Under the pieces are notes generated by a model. It ran no database searches, was not told where the DNA came from, and saw nothing but the letters and a program-made list of their open reading frames with translations. A stretch of DNA of 64,000 nucleotides, from assembly GCA_036307305.1 (NCBI GenBank), contig JAXJXV010000007.1, positions 58,157 through 122,156 on the forward strand, given 5' to 3'. Below, in pieces: positions 42,835 to 52,569 of this stretch (the first letter of the stretch is position 1; each line of letters opens with the position of its first letter). Source of the stretch: SIG607 sp036307305. GTDB lineage: Bacteria; Bacillota; Clostridia; Oscillospirales; Acutalibacteraceae. The translations under genes were made by a program, and so were the position numbers.

Positions 42835-43425
42835 ATGGATATGAATTTAGTTCCTATGGTTGTAGAACAGACAAGCCGCGGAGAGCGTTCTTATGATATC
42901 TTTTCGCGTCTGCTTAATGACAGAATTATTATGCTTAACGGACAGGTTGACGATGCTTCTGCCAGTCTGATTGTAGCACAGATGCTTTATCTTGAGGGTC
43001 AGGACCCTGATAAAGATATAAGCTTTTACATTAACAGTCCCGGCGGAAGCGTTTCTGCAGGTCTTGCTATATACGATACTATGCAGTACATCAAATGTGA
43101 CGTTTCTACCATTTGTATTGGTATGGCGGCAAGTATGGGTGCGTTTTTGCTTTCAAGCGGCGCTAAGGGAAAGCGTTATGCTCTTCCCAATGCTGAGGTT
43201 ATGATTCATCAGCCTTTAGGCGGTGCGCAGGGACAGGCAAGTGACATTCTTATAAGCGCAAAGCATATTGAAAGAACAAGAGAAAATCTTAATAAAATCT
43301 TATCAGAGAATACCGGAAAACCAATAGAGCAGATTGCAGTTGATACCGACAGAGATAACTGGATGACTGCAAATGAAGCTCAGGAATACGGAATTGTTGA
43401 TAAGGTAATCGCTAAGCGAGGATGA
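42835..43425 (+). CDS. clpP: ATP-dependent Clp protease proteolytic subunit
   Basis: A 196-residue serine protease that forms the double-ring chamber used by ClpX and other Clp ATPases. The triad is Ser100 (GMAASMGAF), His125 (MIHQPLGG) and Asp at about 174 (DTDRDNWM). The N-terminus (MNLVPMVVEQTSRGERSYDIFSRLL in outline) and hydrophobic pocket residues fit the family, as does length. CGGAGGT precedes ATG. clpX starts one base after its stop codon, so the two are co-translated. Confidence 0.97.
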   Translation: MDMNLVPMVVEQTSRGERSYDIFSRLLNDRIIMLNGQVDDASASLIVAQMLYLEGQDPDKDISFYINSPGGSVSAGLAIYDTMQYIKCDVSTICIGMAASMGAFLLSSGAKGKRYALPNAEVMIHQPLGGAQGQASDILISAKHIERTRENLNKILSENTGKPIEQIAVDTDRDNWMTANEAQEYGIVDKVIAKRG

Positions 43426-43426
43426 T

Positions 43427-44680
43427 ATGTCTACTAAAGATAACGATAAAAAACAAATACGATGCTCGTTCTGTGGTAAAACACAGGACGAGGTAGTGCA
43501 GATTGTTGAGGGCCCCGGCGTTTATATCTGCGATAGCTGTATAAACTTCTGCAATACGCTTTTATACGGCGAAATGGCTGATAATAAACCCAGACGCAAA
43601 AACCAAAAGGCAAAGGAAAAAGAAGAGTTTATTCTGCCAAAGCCCAGAGAAATCAAAGAGAAGCTTGATGAATACGTAATAGGACAGGATGAGGCAAAAA
43701 TAACCCTTTCCGTTGCGGTTTATAATCACTATAAGCGCATTTTCAAGCAGACCGATAACGATGTAGAACTTGCAAAGAGCAACGTGCTTTTGCTCGGTCC
43801 TACGGGCGTTGGTAAAACTTTACTTGCCCAGACCCTTTCAAAAATTTTACAGGTGCCTCTTGCTATAACCGATGCTACCACGTTAACCGAAGCTGGTTAC
43901 GTTGGTGAGGATGTTGAGAATATTCTTCTCCGTCTTATTCAGGCGGCTGATTACGACATTGAAAAGGCAGAACGGGGTATTATCTATATTGATGAAATAG
44001 ATAAAATTGCAAGAAAGAGTGAAAACACCTCTATTACCCGTGACGTAAGCGGCGAGGGTGTTCAACAGGCACTTCTTAAAATTCTTGAAGGTACGGTTGC
44101 AAACGTTCCGCCTCAGGGCGGAAGAAAGCATCCTCAACAGGAATTTATACAAATTAATACGACGAATATTCTGTTTATCTGTTCTGGTGCATTTGACGGA
44201 ATTGATAAGGTTATTGAGCGTAGAATCGGCGGCTCAAGTCTTGGCTTTGGCGCAGATGTAAAATCACCAAAAAGCAAGGAGGCTATTGCGGCGGCTGAAA
44301 ATGCCACACATCAGGACCTTGTTAAATTTGGTCTTATACCTGAGCTTGTAGGACGTCTGCCTGTTGTTACAGGTCTTAAGGGTATGGATAAGGAAACACT
44401 TATCCGTATAATGACTGAGCCTAAAAACTCTATTGTAAAGCAGTATCAGGCGTTGTTCCTTATTGACGGAATTGAGCTTGTGTTTGAGAAAGAAGCGTTG
44501 GAACGAATTGCAGAGCTTACTATAGAACGCAAAACGGGTGCCCGTGGACTTCGTTCTATAATAGAAGCGACGCTTCAGCCCCTTATGTATAATACACCCT
44601 CTGAGAATAACGTAAAAACAGTAACCGTTACAAAGGCTACTGTTGACGGCGGAGAGGCTGTTATTGAATATAATGAATAA
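43427..44680 (+). CDS. clpX: ATP-dependent Clp protease ATP-binding subunit ClpX
   Basis: A 417-residue AAA+ unfoldase that delivers substrates to ClpP. The N-terminal zinc-binding domain has two CxxC pairs (RCSFCGK and YICDSCINFC). Walker A is GPTGVGKTLLAQ (about 124-135) and Walker B is IIYIDEIDKI (about 185-194). The IGF-like ClpP-binding loop (SSLGFGAD) and the sensor-2 region (KTGARGLRSIIE) complete the family features. It is the last gene of the tig-clpP-clpX cluster and is followed by a terminator. Confidence 0.97.
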   Translation: MSTKDNDKKQIRCSFCGKTQDEVVQIVEGPGVYICDSCINFCNTLLYGEMADNKPRRKNQKAKEKEEFILPKPREIKEKLDEYVIGQDEAKITLSVAVYNHYKRIFKQTDNDVELAKSNVLLLGPTGVGKTLLAQTLSKILQVPLAITDATTLTEAGYVGEDVENILLRLIQAADYDIEKAERGIIYIDEIDKIARKSENTSITRDVSGEGVQQALLKILEGTVANVPPQGGRKHPQQEFIQINTTNILFICSGAFDGIDKVIERRIGGSSLGFGADVKSPKSKEAIAAAENATHQDLVKFGLIPELVGRLPVVTGLKGMDKETLIRIMTEPKNSIVKQYQALFLIDGIELVFEKEALERIAELTIERKTGARGLRSIIEATLQPLMYNTPSENNVKTVTVTKATVDGGEAVIEYNE

Positions 44681-44686
44681 TTTTTG

Positions 44687-44720
44687 ATAAACCGATTGCT
44701 TAGCAGTCGGTTTATTTTAT
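44687..44720 (+). terminator. Intrinsic terminator after clpX
   Basis: A stem formed by ATAAACCGATTGC and GCAGTCGGTTTAT (one wobble pair) is followed by a T-rich tail. Confidence 0.78.
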
Positions 44721-44755
44721 TAAAGAAAAATCGTTATTTTTGTCGGTATTGTCTA

Positions 44756-44784
44756 TGGACATAATGCCTGTTATGGTTTATAAT
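44756..44784 (+). promoter_or_regulatory. SigA-type promoter for the GH2 beta-galactosidase-like gene
   Basis: TGGACA (44756-44761) and a perfect TATAAT (44779-44784) are spaced by 17 bases. Confidence 0.65.
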
Positions 44785-44815
44785 TTCTTAAAATGAATGT
44801 TTTGAGGTGAATGGT

Positions 44816-47155
44816 ATGAGGGAAACGATAAAAATGAATAAAGATTGGTTTTTTTGCGAGGGAGATTTAAAGGTAAACCGCCCATTAAACAAAGGGCCTG
44901 TCTACTCTCAGAGCAAGACCGAAAGAAAATTACAGGGACCTGCAGCATATAATTATTACGATAATCCTTACGGTTGGTCGGGCGCAGGTAAAGAAATTAT
45001 CAGTATTGGTTGGAAGTTGGTGTCTTTGCCACACGATTATATTGTCACCAAAACTCCCGTTGAAAATTCAAGTGAGTCTAACGGCTTTTTTGAATATACA
45101 AACGCCTGGTACAGAAAGCATTTTAAGCTTGATGAGGCGGACAGAAATAAAAGAATTACCATTCTTTTTGAGGGTGTTGCAACCCACGCTACCGTATATC
45201 TTAACGGCTGTCTTATGAAGCATAATTTCTGCGGATATAATTCCTTTGAGGTAGATATTACCGATAACTGTTATTTCGATAAGGAAAATATATTGGCTGT
45301 ATATGTGAATACCGAGGAGTTTGAAGGCTGGTGGTATCAAGGCGGTGGTATCTACAGAGACGTATGGCTTACAAAAACCGATAAGGTCTGCGTTGATTTA
45401 TACGGTGTGTATGCCCGTCCCTTAAAGGTAAATGACAGCCTTTGGACAGTTAAATTTGAAACTACTGTCAGAAACGAGAACTATGACGGCAGAGCAAAAC
45501 GTGTTACTGCAAAGAGTGTAATAAAGGACAAAGACGGTAACGTTGTGGGTGAGGCGCAGGGCAGTGTTCTTGTTGGCGCAAAGGAAATCGGAGTTGCAAA
45601 ATATGAAGCAAGGGTTGAAAGCCCACAGCTTTGGGATATTGATGACCCTAACCTTTATACCGTAGAAACAGTACTTATTAAAAACGGTAAAGAATGTGAT
45701 AACGTTACCGACAGAATAGGCTTCAGAACGGCTTACTGCGATGCTGATAAAGGCTTCTTCCTTAACGGCAGACACGTTAAAATAAAAGGTGTCTGCACCC
45801 ATCAGGATTTCGGTCTTACAGGACTTGCCGTACCTGATAATATCCTTAAATATAAGATAAAAATGCTTAAGGAGATGGGTTCTAACGGTTTTCGTTGCTC
45901 TCATTATCCGCACCCCACCGCTACTATGGATGCCCTTGATGAAATGGGCTTTATAGTAATGGACGAATGCAGATGGATGGAGTCTACCGACGAGGGAATA
46001 GCGCAAATGGAAATGGTTATGAAGCGTGACAGAAACCGTCCAAGCGTTATCTTCTGGTCACTTGGTAATGAAGAGCCTCACCATAAAACCGACGTAGGAC
46101 AGAGAATAAATAAGTCTATGTACAGAAGGGCAAAGCAGTTAGACCCCGACCGTTATATTATGGCGGCTGTAGATAGAGCTGACGGCTGTACTATTTTCGG
46201 TTGTCTTGACGTTATTGGCGTTAACTATAATCTTCATCTTTATGATGAAATTCATAAAATGTATCCCGACAGAGCGGTGTTCGGCTCTGAGTGTTCTTCC
46301 TGCGGTACAACCAGAGGCTATTATTACGGAAATATAGACCTTATAAGTGAGCAAGGTTATGTGGACGGATATGACCATGACACAAATAGCTGGTTTATTG
46401 GCAGAGAAGCTACGTGGAAGTTTATGATGGAAAGAGAATGGACTCTTGGCGAATACATCTGGGCAGGTTTTGAACACAGAGGCGAGGGCTTCTGGCCAAG
46501 ACTATGCTCACAGTCAGGCGTTATTGATTTGTATTTACAGAAGAAGGACTCTTTTTATCAGTGTCAGTCACACTGGCTTGATGAGCCTATGGTATATCTT
46601 ATGCCTCACTGGAATTGGCGCGGTATGGAGGGTGAAGAAATAAAGGTGTTTACCTATACTAACTGTGACCAGGTAGAGCTTTTCCTTAACGGTAAATCCT
46701 TAGGGAAAAAGGAAATTGAAGCTTACGGACACGGTGAATGGATGGTACCATTTGAAGCAGGAGAGCTAAAGGCTGTCGGTTATAAGGACGGCAAAAAAGT
46801 TGCGGAGGATAAGAGAGAAACCTCTGGTAAACCCTATGCATTAAAGTTAAGACTGGATACCGATAATGCGGTAAATGTTGGGGATATAGCGTTGTTTACC
46901 TGCTACGTTGTTGATGAGCAGGGAATAACCGTTCCCGATGCAGCTCCGTACGTGCGTTTTTATACCAATACTAAGGGTGTTATTGTTGGAACGGGCAGTG
47001 ACGTTTGCGACCACAACCCTGTAAATCTACCTAGCCGTCAGATGAGAATGGGCGCAATAAGCGTAGCCGTTAAGCTCACCGGTGTTGAGAGTGAACTTAA
47101 AGTTTACGCTGAAAGCGACGGACTTAATAAAGGATTTATAAAAATAAAGTTATGA
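44816..47155 (+). CDS. Glycoside hydrolase family 2, beta-galactosidase-like
   Basis: A 779-residue glycosidase without a signal peptide, so it probably acts on imported oligosaccharides in the cytoplasm. The order is: sugar-binding jelly roll (about 40-200, with WYRKHFKL and GVATHATVYLNG), immunoglobulin-like sandwich (about 200-300), TIM barrel (about 300-600), then DUF4982-like and further beta domains (VELFLNGKSLGKKE). The acid/base Glu is in FWSLGNEEPHH and the nucleophile Glu is most likely in AVFGSECSSCG. Beta-galactosidase is the best guess; other GH2 activities are possible. GAGGTGA precedes ATG 44816 and an upstream in-frame GTG at 44807 overlaps it. Confidence 0.85.
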   Translation: MRETIKMNKDWFFCEGDLKVNRPLNKGPVYSQSKTERKLQGPAAYNYYDNPYGWSGAGKEIISIGWKLVSLPHDYIVTKTPVENSSESNGFFEYTNAWYRKHFKLDEADRNKRITILFEGVATHATVYLNGCLMKHNFCGYNSFEVDITDNCYFDKENILAVYVNTEEFEGWWYQGGGIYRDVWLTKTDKVCVDLYGVYARPLKVNDSLWTVKFETTVRNENYDGRAKRVTAKSVIKDKDGNVVGEAQGSVLVGAKEIGVAKYEARVESPQLWDIDDPNLYTVETVLIKNGKECDNVTDRIGFRTAYCDADKGFFLNGRHVKIKGVCTHQDFGLTGLAVPDNILKYKIKMLKEMGSNGFRCSHYPHPTATMDALDEMGFIVMDECRWMESTDEGIAQMEMVMKRDRNRPSVIFWSLGNEEPHHKTDVGQRINKSMYRRAKQLDPDRYIMAAVDRADGCTIFGCLDVIGVNYNLHLYDEIHKMYPDRAVFGSECSSCGTTRGYYYGNIDLISEQGYVDGYDHDTNSWFIGREATWKFMMEREWTLGEYIWAGFEHRGEGFWPRLCSQSGVIDLYLQKKDSFYQCQSHWLDEPMVYLMPHWNWRGMEGEEIKVFTYTNCDQVELFLNGKSLGKKEIEAYGHGEWMVPFEAGELKAVGYKDGKKVAEDKRETSGKPYALKLRLDTDNAVNVGDIALFTCYVVDEQGITVPDAAPYVRFYTNTKGVIVGTGSDVCDHNPVNLPSRQMRMGAISVAVKLTGVESELKVYAESDGLNKGFIKIKL

Positions 47156-47157
47156 TT

Positions 47158-47195
47158 AAAAAATCCCAACTTCAGATGAAGTTGGGATTTTTGTT
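47158..47195. terminator. Bidirectional terminator between the two GH2 genes
   Basis: A perfect 13-bp stem (47161-47173 with 47178-47190) has A and T runs on both sides and can end both convergent glycosidase transcripts. Confidence 0.88.
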
Positions 47196-49466
47196 TTAAA
47201 GAGAGTTGATTTTATTTAGCCAATCCTTGTACTGCTCAAAATTAAAGCCCGGCGTACCGCAAAGGTAGGTGTTGAAGTGTTCCGTAGAGTCTTCAAGCTT
47301 CCATTTGATAAGTAACATCGTTTGTTTTGAATACATTATATTGAGTTTTCCAAGCTTTGTGTTGGCGTTTGGAGATGCTGAAAACTCTGTTGAGAAAATT
47401 TCCTTATCGGTAGATAGGTCGATAATGGTGCAGTTACCTTTGACGGTATTAAGAGAACTGTTAGCGCAAATAATTTCGTTGCCCCAGTTATTTGTTTCGC
47501 CAAGCATTATTATGAAATCGCGGCTTGAACGCTTTATGTAATCGTAAGCGAGTTTTTTGTTGTAATAATAGTCTACAACTGCATCGGACATCTGAGGCCA
47601 ACCGTCAATAAGATTCCACCAGATTACACCGCCGTAGTAATCCATTTTTCCTCTGATACGCTCTATGAAGTATTTTTTTGCTTCTGCCTGAGAAATCTGT
47701 GAAGCCAAAACGTACTCGTTTATATCGGTGGGAACTTTACCAAATAATTGCTCAACTTGGTTATGCATAAGCCATACTCTTGAAGCGTTGCCTGACTGGT
47801 CTGAGGAATGTAGAGTCCACTGAGAATTATTTGCGTATGGCCATACCTTGTCAGCATCAATGAATTTTTCAATAGATTCCTTGGACGGACAACCGTGATA
47901 ACCTGTTTCACTGACGAAATAAGCCTTTGACTTAGAATAGAAGTTGCTCTTATAGTAGTCTCTCGGTCCCCAAAGATGTTCTTCGGGATGGGATTCATAA
48001 CCGAGTTTAAAGGCAAGAGGAGAAATGTAAGGGGAAGAAGCTATGTAAGGTCTCAGCGGGTCAAGACGCTCAACTACGCGGGGCAGAACTTCCCTTGTAA
48101 TGCGGTTGACAGCAGGGTCAATACCGAAAGCGTTAACGAGAGAGTCTATTTCATTATCACCTGACCATACGGCAATACAACAGTGGTGACGGTATTCCTT
48201 AACAACCCACTCAGCTTCTTTTTGAATAGCTTTTAAAAATTCCTCTGTTTGCGGATAGTAGTTACAAGCCATAGCGAAATCCTGCCAAACGAGAATTCCG
48301 TGGTCATCGCAGAAATCAAAGAATTCGTGGTCCTCGTATACGTTACCGCCCCAACAACGCAGTACGTTACAGCCGATATCGTCGGCAAGTTCCAAGGCTT
48401 TCTGATATCGGGATTTATCTCTGCTGTGGTAAACGTCCATAGGTACCCAGTTAGAACCGTTAAGTAATATCTTTTCACCGTTGACTATAAATTCAAACTT
48501 GCCGTTTTCTTCTATGATGTCGGTTCTGTCTAAAGAGAGCGTTCTGAAGCCCTGACGGATTGTGGTTGACGTTATTTCGTTACTGTCCAAATCGGTTAAG
48601 GTGATTTGCAGGTCGTAAACGTTTGGTTCTCCGTAAGGCTTGGGCCACCAAAGCTTTATGTTTTTAATAGTAAAAGCGACCTTACCACTGGAGTGTCCAT
48701 AACACTTCTGTTCAAATTGCGAATCTCCGCATTTACCCTTTATATTCAGAATAACTCTTTTGAACAGATATTGCTGAGGAACGACAGAGTCGTACATTAT
48801 ATGAACAATTCCGTCGTCGCCGTTTATTTTGTTTAAGTGGAAAAGAAGATATTTAAAACGGTATTTATCTCTGCACTCCAAGGTGACGTCGCGCCAAATA
48901 CCTGCGCTTATAGCTCTTGGCATAATATCCCAACCGTAAGAGTGAGGAGCTTTTCTTACGTTGTGATGAAGAGTTGTTTTTCCCCAGGAAAAATAGCACT
49001 CATTAGGCTCGGCATCAAAACAGGCGCCCTTAACCAGAGCAGAGTGAATATGTACGTGGAGAGTATTGACCTTACCGTATGCAAGTTTGTCTGTAATGTC
49101 AAATTCATTGGCGATAAACATATTGTCACTGCTGCCTATATAAGCGCCGTTAAGGTAATATTCGGCAAAGCAGTCAACTGCACGGAAGTTAAGAATCATT
49201 TCCTTGTCCTCGGGACAGCTACTGGGCGCAGTGAATTCTGTTTCATACCACCATTCGTAAAGCTCGAAATTTTCGGCTTTAATAATGTTTTCGCCTTTAA
49301 AAAGGTCTTTTGGCAGAAGCCCTGCATCAGACAGGTCAAGCTCAACGTTACCGGGTACCGTACAGTCGATACAGGGTAAGCCTGAGGTTTTCAGGTCGTA
49401 AATACCATTTATTTTATATTTACCTTCTTCTGCAAAATAAAGCTTCCATTTTCCGTTAAGGTTCAT
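47196..49466 (-). CDS. Glycoside hydrolase family 2, beta-mannosidase-like
   Basis: A 756-residue cytoplasmic glycosidase of the beta-mannosidase branch of GH2. The N-terminal part is typical: LNGKWKLYFAEEG, TVPGNVELDLSDAGLLPKDLF and YEWWYETEF, and then SWGKTTLHHNVRKAPHSYGWD. The catalytic acid/base is in AVWSGDNEIDSL and the nucleophile in YFVSETGYHGCPS. No signal peptide. The start ATG has GGGAGG upstream, and a TATAAT -10 box is at 49496-49501 on the minus strand, with a weak -35. It is divergent from the AraC gene, which probably regulates it, and convergent with the other GH2 enzyme. Mannoside cleavage is inferred from family only. Confidence 0.85.
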   Translation of the reverse strand: MNLNGKWKLYFAEEGKYKINGIYDLKTSGLPCIDCTVPGNVELDLSDAGLLPKDLFKGENIIKAENFELYEWWYETEFTAPSSCPEDKEMILNFRAVDCFAEYYLNGAYIGSSDNMFIANEFDITDKLAYGKVNTLHVHIHSALVKGACFDAEPNECYFSWGKTTLHHNVRKAPHSYGWDIMPRAISAGIWRDVTLECRDKYRFKYLLFHLNKINGDDGIVHIMYDSVVPQQYLFKRVILNIKGKCGDSQFEQKCYGHSSGKVAFTIKNIKLWWPKPYGEPNVYDLQITLTDLDSNEITSTTIRQGFRTLSLDRTDIIEENGKFEFIVNGEKILLNGSNWVPMDVYHSRDKSRYQKALELADDIGCNVLRCWGGNVYEDHEFFDFCDDHGILVWQDFAMACNYYPQTEEFLKAIQKEAEWVVKEYRHHCCIAVWSGDNEIDSLVNAFGIDPAVNRITREVLPRVVERLDPLRPYIASSPYISPLAFKLGYESHPEEHLWGPRDYYKSNFYSKSKAYFVSETGYHGCPSKESIEKFIDADKVWPYANNSQWTLHSSDQSGNASRVWLMHNQVEQLFGKVPTDINEYVLASQISQAEAKKYFIERIRGKMDYYGGVIWWNLIDGWPQMSDAVVDYYYNKKLAYDYIKRSSRDFIIMLGETNNWGNEIICANSSLNTVKGNCTIIDLSTDKEIFSTEFSASPNANTKLGKLNIMYSKQTMLLIKWKLEDSTEHFNTYLCGTPGFNFEQYKDWLNKINSL

Positions 49467-49574
49467 ATAATTATACCTCCCACAGTTATGCGATAATTAT
49501 ATCATAAGAAAATAGTAAAAACTACATTTATTTACGGGAATTTATGATTAAATTACAATTTTATTTGTTTTTTG

Positions 49575-49603
49575 TTGAAATTCTAAAAAAAGTATGATAA
49601 AAT
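49575..49603 (+). promoter_or_regulatory. SigA-type promoter for the araC-type gene
   Basis: TTGAAA (49575-49580) and TAAAAT (49598-49603) have a 17-base spacer. It lies in the 156-bp divergent region shared with the beta-mannosidase-like gene. Confidence 0.65.
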
Positions 49604-49622
49604 TTTAGATTGAGGTGAGACT

Positions 49623-50465
49623 ATGGGAGAGAGAATATACCGCTATTTGCTGAAAGCTAATGCCAAAGAGGGAAGCAACATAATTGTCAGCGAACGTTTT
49701 GTTAAAGAATCATCGGCACTTCATTGGCATAACTTTATTGAACTTGAGCTTGTTACCGGTGGAAGCGGATATCATATTCTTAACGGACAGCGTTTTGAAT
49801 TATCAAGAGGAAGTCTTTATTTGCTTCGTCTTGTAGACTTTCATGAGGTGAAGCCTGTACCTAGTCTTAATCTCATTAATATGGCGATTGATGACAGCTT
49901 ACTTTCCGAAGAATTACTTGCTCAGCTTACGGCGGGTAAACCGCTTATATACAGCCTTGATGAAAAAGAAACCTGTGTAATGGAACAGCTGTTGCGTCTT
50001 TGTATGGAGGAAAATGACGAGAAAAAACCCCACCAGAGATATCTCAAGCATCTGCTTATTTGCATACTGCTGAGAATTTTAAAGCTTGTTCCAGATAACG
50101 GCGATTACGTTCCTCTTAAAGACAAGCCCATACAGGCTGCAATATTGTATTTACATCTTCATTTCAGAGAAAATCCTAAGCTTAGCGATTTGGCAAAAAT
50201 TTCCCACTATAACACCAGTCATTTCAGTACTACCTTTCATAAGGAACTGGGTATGACCTACTCGCAGTACCTTAATATGCTGAAAATCAACTACGCGAAA
50301 GAACTGCTTTTGTCAACACCGCTTAAAATCACTGAGGTGTGTTATGAGTGCGGCTTTGCTTCACAGTCCAACTTTCTTCGTTTGTTTAAAGAATATACGG
50401 GATTTTCTCCACTTGAATTTCGCAAAAAAGACAGTGAAAAGAATAAAAGCAAGACGGATATATAA
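49623..50465 (+). CDS. AraC family transcriptional regulator
   Basis: A 280-residue DNA-binding regulator. The N-terminal cupin-like sensor domain (about 20-110) has LHWHNFIELELVTGGSGYHILNG and LLRLVDFHEV patterns, in which the histidines may form the sugar pocket. The C-terminal pair of helix-turn-helix motifs (about 175-275) shows LSDLAKISHYNTSHFSTTFHKELGMTYSQYL and ITEVCYECGFASQSNFLRLFKEYTGFSPLEFR, the AraC/XylS signature (described in pieces). GAGGTGAG precedes ATG. By position it probably controls the divergent GH2 beta-mannosidase-like gene in response to a sugar. Confidence 0.92.
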   Translation: MGERIYRYLLKANAKEGSNIIVSERFVKESSALHWHNFIELELVTGGSGYHILNGQRFELSRGSLYLLRLVDFHEVKPVPSLNLINMAIDDSLLSEELLAQLTAGKPLIYSLDEKETCVMEQLLRLCMEENDEKKPHQRYLKHLLICILLRILKLVPDNGDYVPLKDKPIQAAILYLHLHFRENPKLSDLAKISHYNTSHFSTTFHKELGMTYSQYLNMLKINYAKELLLSTPLKITEVCYECGFASQSNFLRLFKEYTGFSPLEFRKKDSEKNKSKTDI

Positions 50466-50485
50466 AATCTGTCTTGCTTTTTATA
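50449..50485 (+). terminator. Intrinsic terminator overlapping the end of the araC-type gene
   Basis: A stem of GCAAGACGGAT with ATCTGTCTTGC (one wobble pair) includes the stop codon in its loop and is followed by five T residues. Confidence 0.75.
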
Positions 50486-50509
50486 TACCCAAAATCTCCC
50501 AATCATCAC

Positions 50510-50539
50510 TTGACTAAACCACTAGATATAGTGTATAAT
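50510..50539 (+). promoter_or_regulatory. Promoter for the topoisomerase pair
   Basis: TTGACT (50510-50515) and TATAAT (50534-50539) are spaced by 18 bases; an imperfect inverted repeat (TAGTGTATA/ATATACTA) spans the -10 box. Confidence 0.6.
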
Positions 50540-50573
50540 ATACTAGATTATAAAACGAAGGAGAAAACCTTTA

Positions 50574-52556
50574 ATGGCAGTAAAAAAAGCAGAGTATACT
50601 AACGAAAGTATAAAACAGCTAAAGGGACCTGACCAGGTAAGAAAGCGTCCTGCCGTAATTTTCGGCTCTGACGGTCTTGAGGGATGTCAGCATTCGGCTT
50701 TTGAGATTCTTTCTAACTCAATAGATGAAGCCCGTGAGGGACACGGTAAAAAGATTATAGTAACCCGATATGCCGACGGCTCTATAGAAGTGCAGGATTT
50801 TGGACGCGGCGCCCCCGTGGATTATAATAAAAACGAAGAAAAGTATAACTGGGAGCTTCTTTATTGTACTCTTTATGCAGGTAGTAAATATGATACCAAT
50901 ACAGGTGGAAGCTATGAGTATTCTATTGGTACAAACGGACTTGGCTTATGCTCCACACAGTTCTCTTCTGAGTATATGGACGTTGAAATAAAGCGTGACG
51001 GCTTTATTTATAATCTTCATTTCGAAAAAGGCTTTAATATAGGCGGTCTTAAAAAAGAGTCTTATGACGGTAAGGATACAGGCACTAAGACTCGTTGGAA
51101 GCCTGATAGAGAGGTCTTTAACGATGTAGATATCCCCGTTACTTATTTTGAGGATACCATAAGACGTCAGGCTATTGTCAACGACGGACTTTTGTTTGTT
51201 TTCAGAAATCAGGTGGGCGCAAAATTCGAAACTAAGGAATTTTGCTATAAAAACGGTATTGAGGATTATCTTCACGAGGAGGTTGACGAAAAGGCTCTTA
51301 CCCCCGTTCAGTTCTGGAAAACCGAAAGAAAGGGAAGAGACAGAGACGACCGCCCCGAATACAAGGTTAAAATCAACGTGGCTGTTGCTTTTTCTAACCA
51401 CAACAAAATGACTGAGTATTACCATAACTCAAGTTGGCTTGAGCATGGCGGTTCACCTGAAAGGGCTGTAAAATACGCTTTCGTAACACAGCTTGACACA
51501 TATATAAAACAGCAAAATAAATATCAGAAGAACGAAAGTAAAATTTCTTTTTCCGATGTAGAAGAGTGCCTTAACGTTTGTATTTCTTCTTTTTCCACCG
51601 AAACATCTTATGAAAATCAGACTAAAAAGGCTATTACCAATAAATTTATTTATGAGGCTATGGCTGATTTTCTAAAGCATCAGCTTGAAATTTATTTCAT
51701 TGAAAACAAGGCTGAGGCTGATAAGATTATAGAACAGGTGCTTATTAATAAGCGTAGCCGTGAAAAGAGTGAAAAAGAAAGAATAAATATTAAGAAAACT
51801 CTTTCCACAGGAAATACTATGGCTGACAGAGTTCAGAAGTTCGTTGATTGCAGAAGTCGTGACGTTAACGAGCGAGAACTTTATATAGTTGAGGGTGATT
51901 CGGCTCTCGGATCCTGTAAACTTGCCCGTGACGCCGCTTTTCAGGCTATTATGCCTGTAAGAGGTAAAATACTCAACTGCTTAAAGGCTGAATACGATAA
52001 AATATTCAAAAGCGAAATTATTACCGATTTACTAAAAGTGCTTGGTTGTGGCGTTGAGGTTAAATCAAAGGCAAATAAAAATCTTTCAACCTTTGATATC
52101 AGGAATTTACGCTGGAATAAAATCATTATATGTACCGATGCCGACGTGGACGGCTTCCATATAAGAACTCTTATACTTACAATGATTTACCGACTTATGC
52201 CGACTCTTATTAACGAGGGCAGAGTATTTATTGCTGAAACTCCACTTTATGAAATCGGCACTAAAAATATGACCTATTTTGCCTATGACGAAACCGAGAA
52301 AAAGGAAATTTTAGAAAAAATAGGACAGGAAAAATATACTCTTCAGCGTTCAAAGGGTCTTGGTGAAAACCAACCTGATATGATGAACCTTACCACAATG
52401 AATCCCGACACACGCCGTCTTATTAAAATAAAGCCTGAGGATGCAGAGAATACGGAAATGATGTTCGAAATGCTTCTGGGTGACGACCTTGCGGGAAGAA
52501 AAGAATATATATCTGAAAACGGCTATCTCTATATGGATGATGCCGATATTAGCTAA
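50574..52556 (+). CDS. Type IIA topoisomerase subunit B (ParE/GyrB-like, divergent)
   Basis: A 660-residue ATPase and cleavage subunit of a type II topoisomerase. The GHKL ATPase motifs are NSIDEAREGHG (about 44-54), DFGRGAPVD (about 73-81) and GTNGLGLCSTQF (about 121-132); the last is usually GLHGVGASVVNALS, so this is a diverged member. The transducer domain follows, then the TOPRIM motifs VEGDSALGSCK (about 437-447) and CTDADVDGFHIRTL. It pairs with the next gene, 13 bases downstream. Topoisomerase IV is most likely, but a second gyrase-like enzyme common in Clostridia is equally possible. Confidence 0.85.
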   Translation: MAVKKAEYTNESIKQLKGPDQVRKRPAVIFGSDGLEGCQHSAFEILSNSIDEAREGHGKKIIVTRYADGSIEVQDFGRGAPVDYNKNEEKYNWELLYCTLYAGSKYDTNTGGSYEYSIGTNGLGLCSTQFSSEYMDVEIKRDGFIYNLHFEKGFNIGGLKKESYDGKDTGTKTRWKPDREVFNDVDIPVTYFEDTIRRQAIVNDGLLFVFRNQVGAKFETKEFCYKNGIEDYLHEEVDEKALTPVQFWKTERKGRDRDDRPEYKVKINVAVAFSNHNKMTEYYHNSSWLEHGGSPERAVKYAFVTQLDTYIKQQNKYQKNESKISFSDVEECLNVCISSFSTETSYENQTKKAITNKFIYEAMADFLKHQLEIYFIENKAEADKIIEQVLINKRSREKSEKERINIKKTLSTGNTMADRVQKFVDCRSRDVNERELYIVEGDSALGSCKLARDAAFQAIMPVRGKILNCLKAEYDKIFKSEIITDLLKVLGCGVEVKSKANKNLSTFDIRNLRWNKIIICTDADVDGFHIRTLILTMIYRLMPTLINEGRVFIAETPLYEIGTKNMTYFAYDETEKKEILEKIGQEKYTLQRSKGLGENQPDMMNLTTMNPDTRRLIKIKPEDAENTEMMFEMLLGDDLAGRKEYISENGYLYMDDADIS

Positions 52557-52569
52557 GGAGATATAGAAA

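Noticed and set aside
45422..46006. Minus-strand frame of 194 codons inside the GH2 gene
   Set aside because: It lies fully inside a clear GH2 coding region and its translation has no recognisable features.
48837..49379. Plus-strand frame of 180 codons opposite the beta-mannosidase-like gene
   Set aside because: Shadow of the true minus-strand gene; the real protein has both catalytic motifs.
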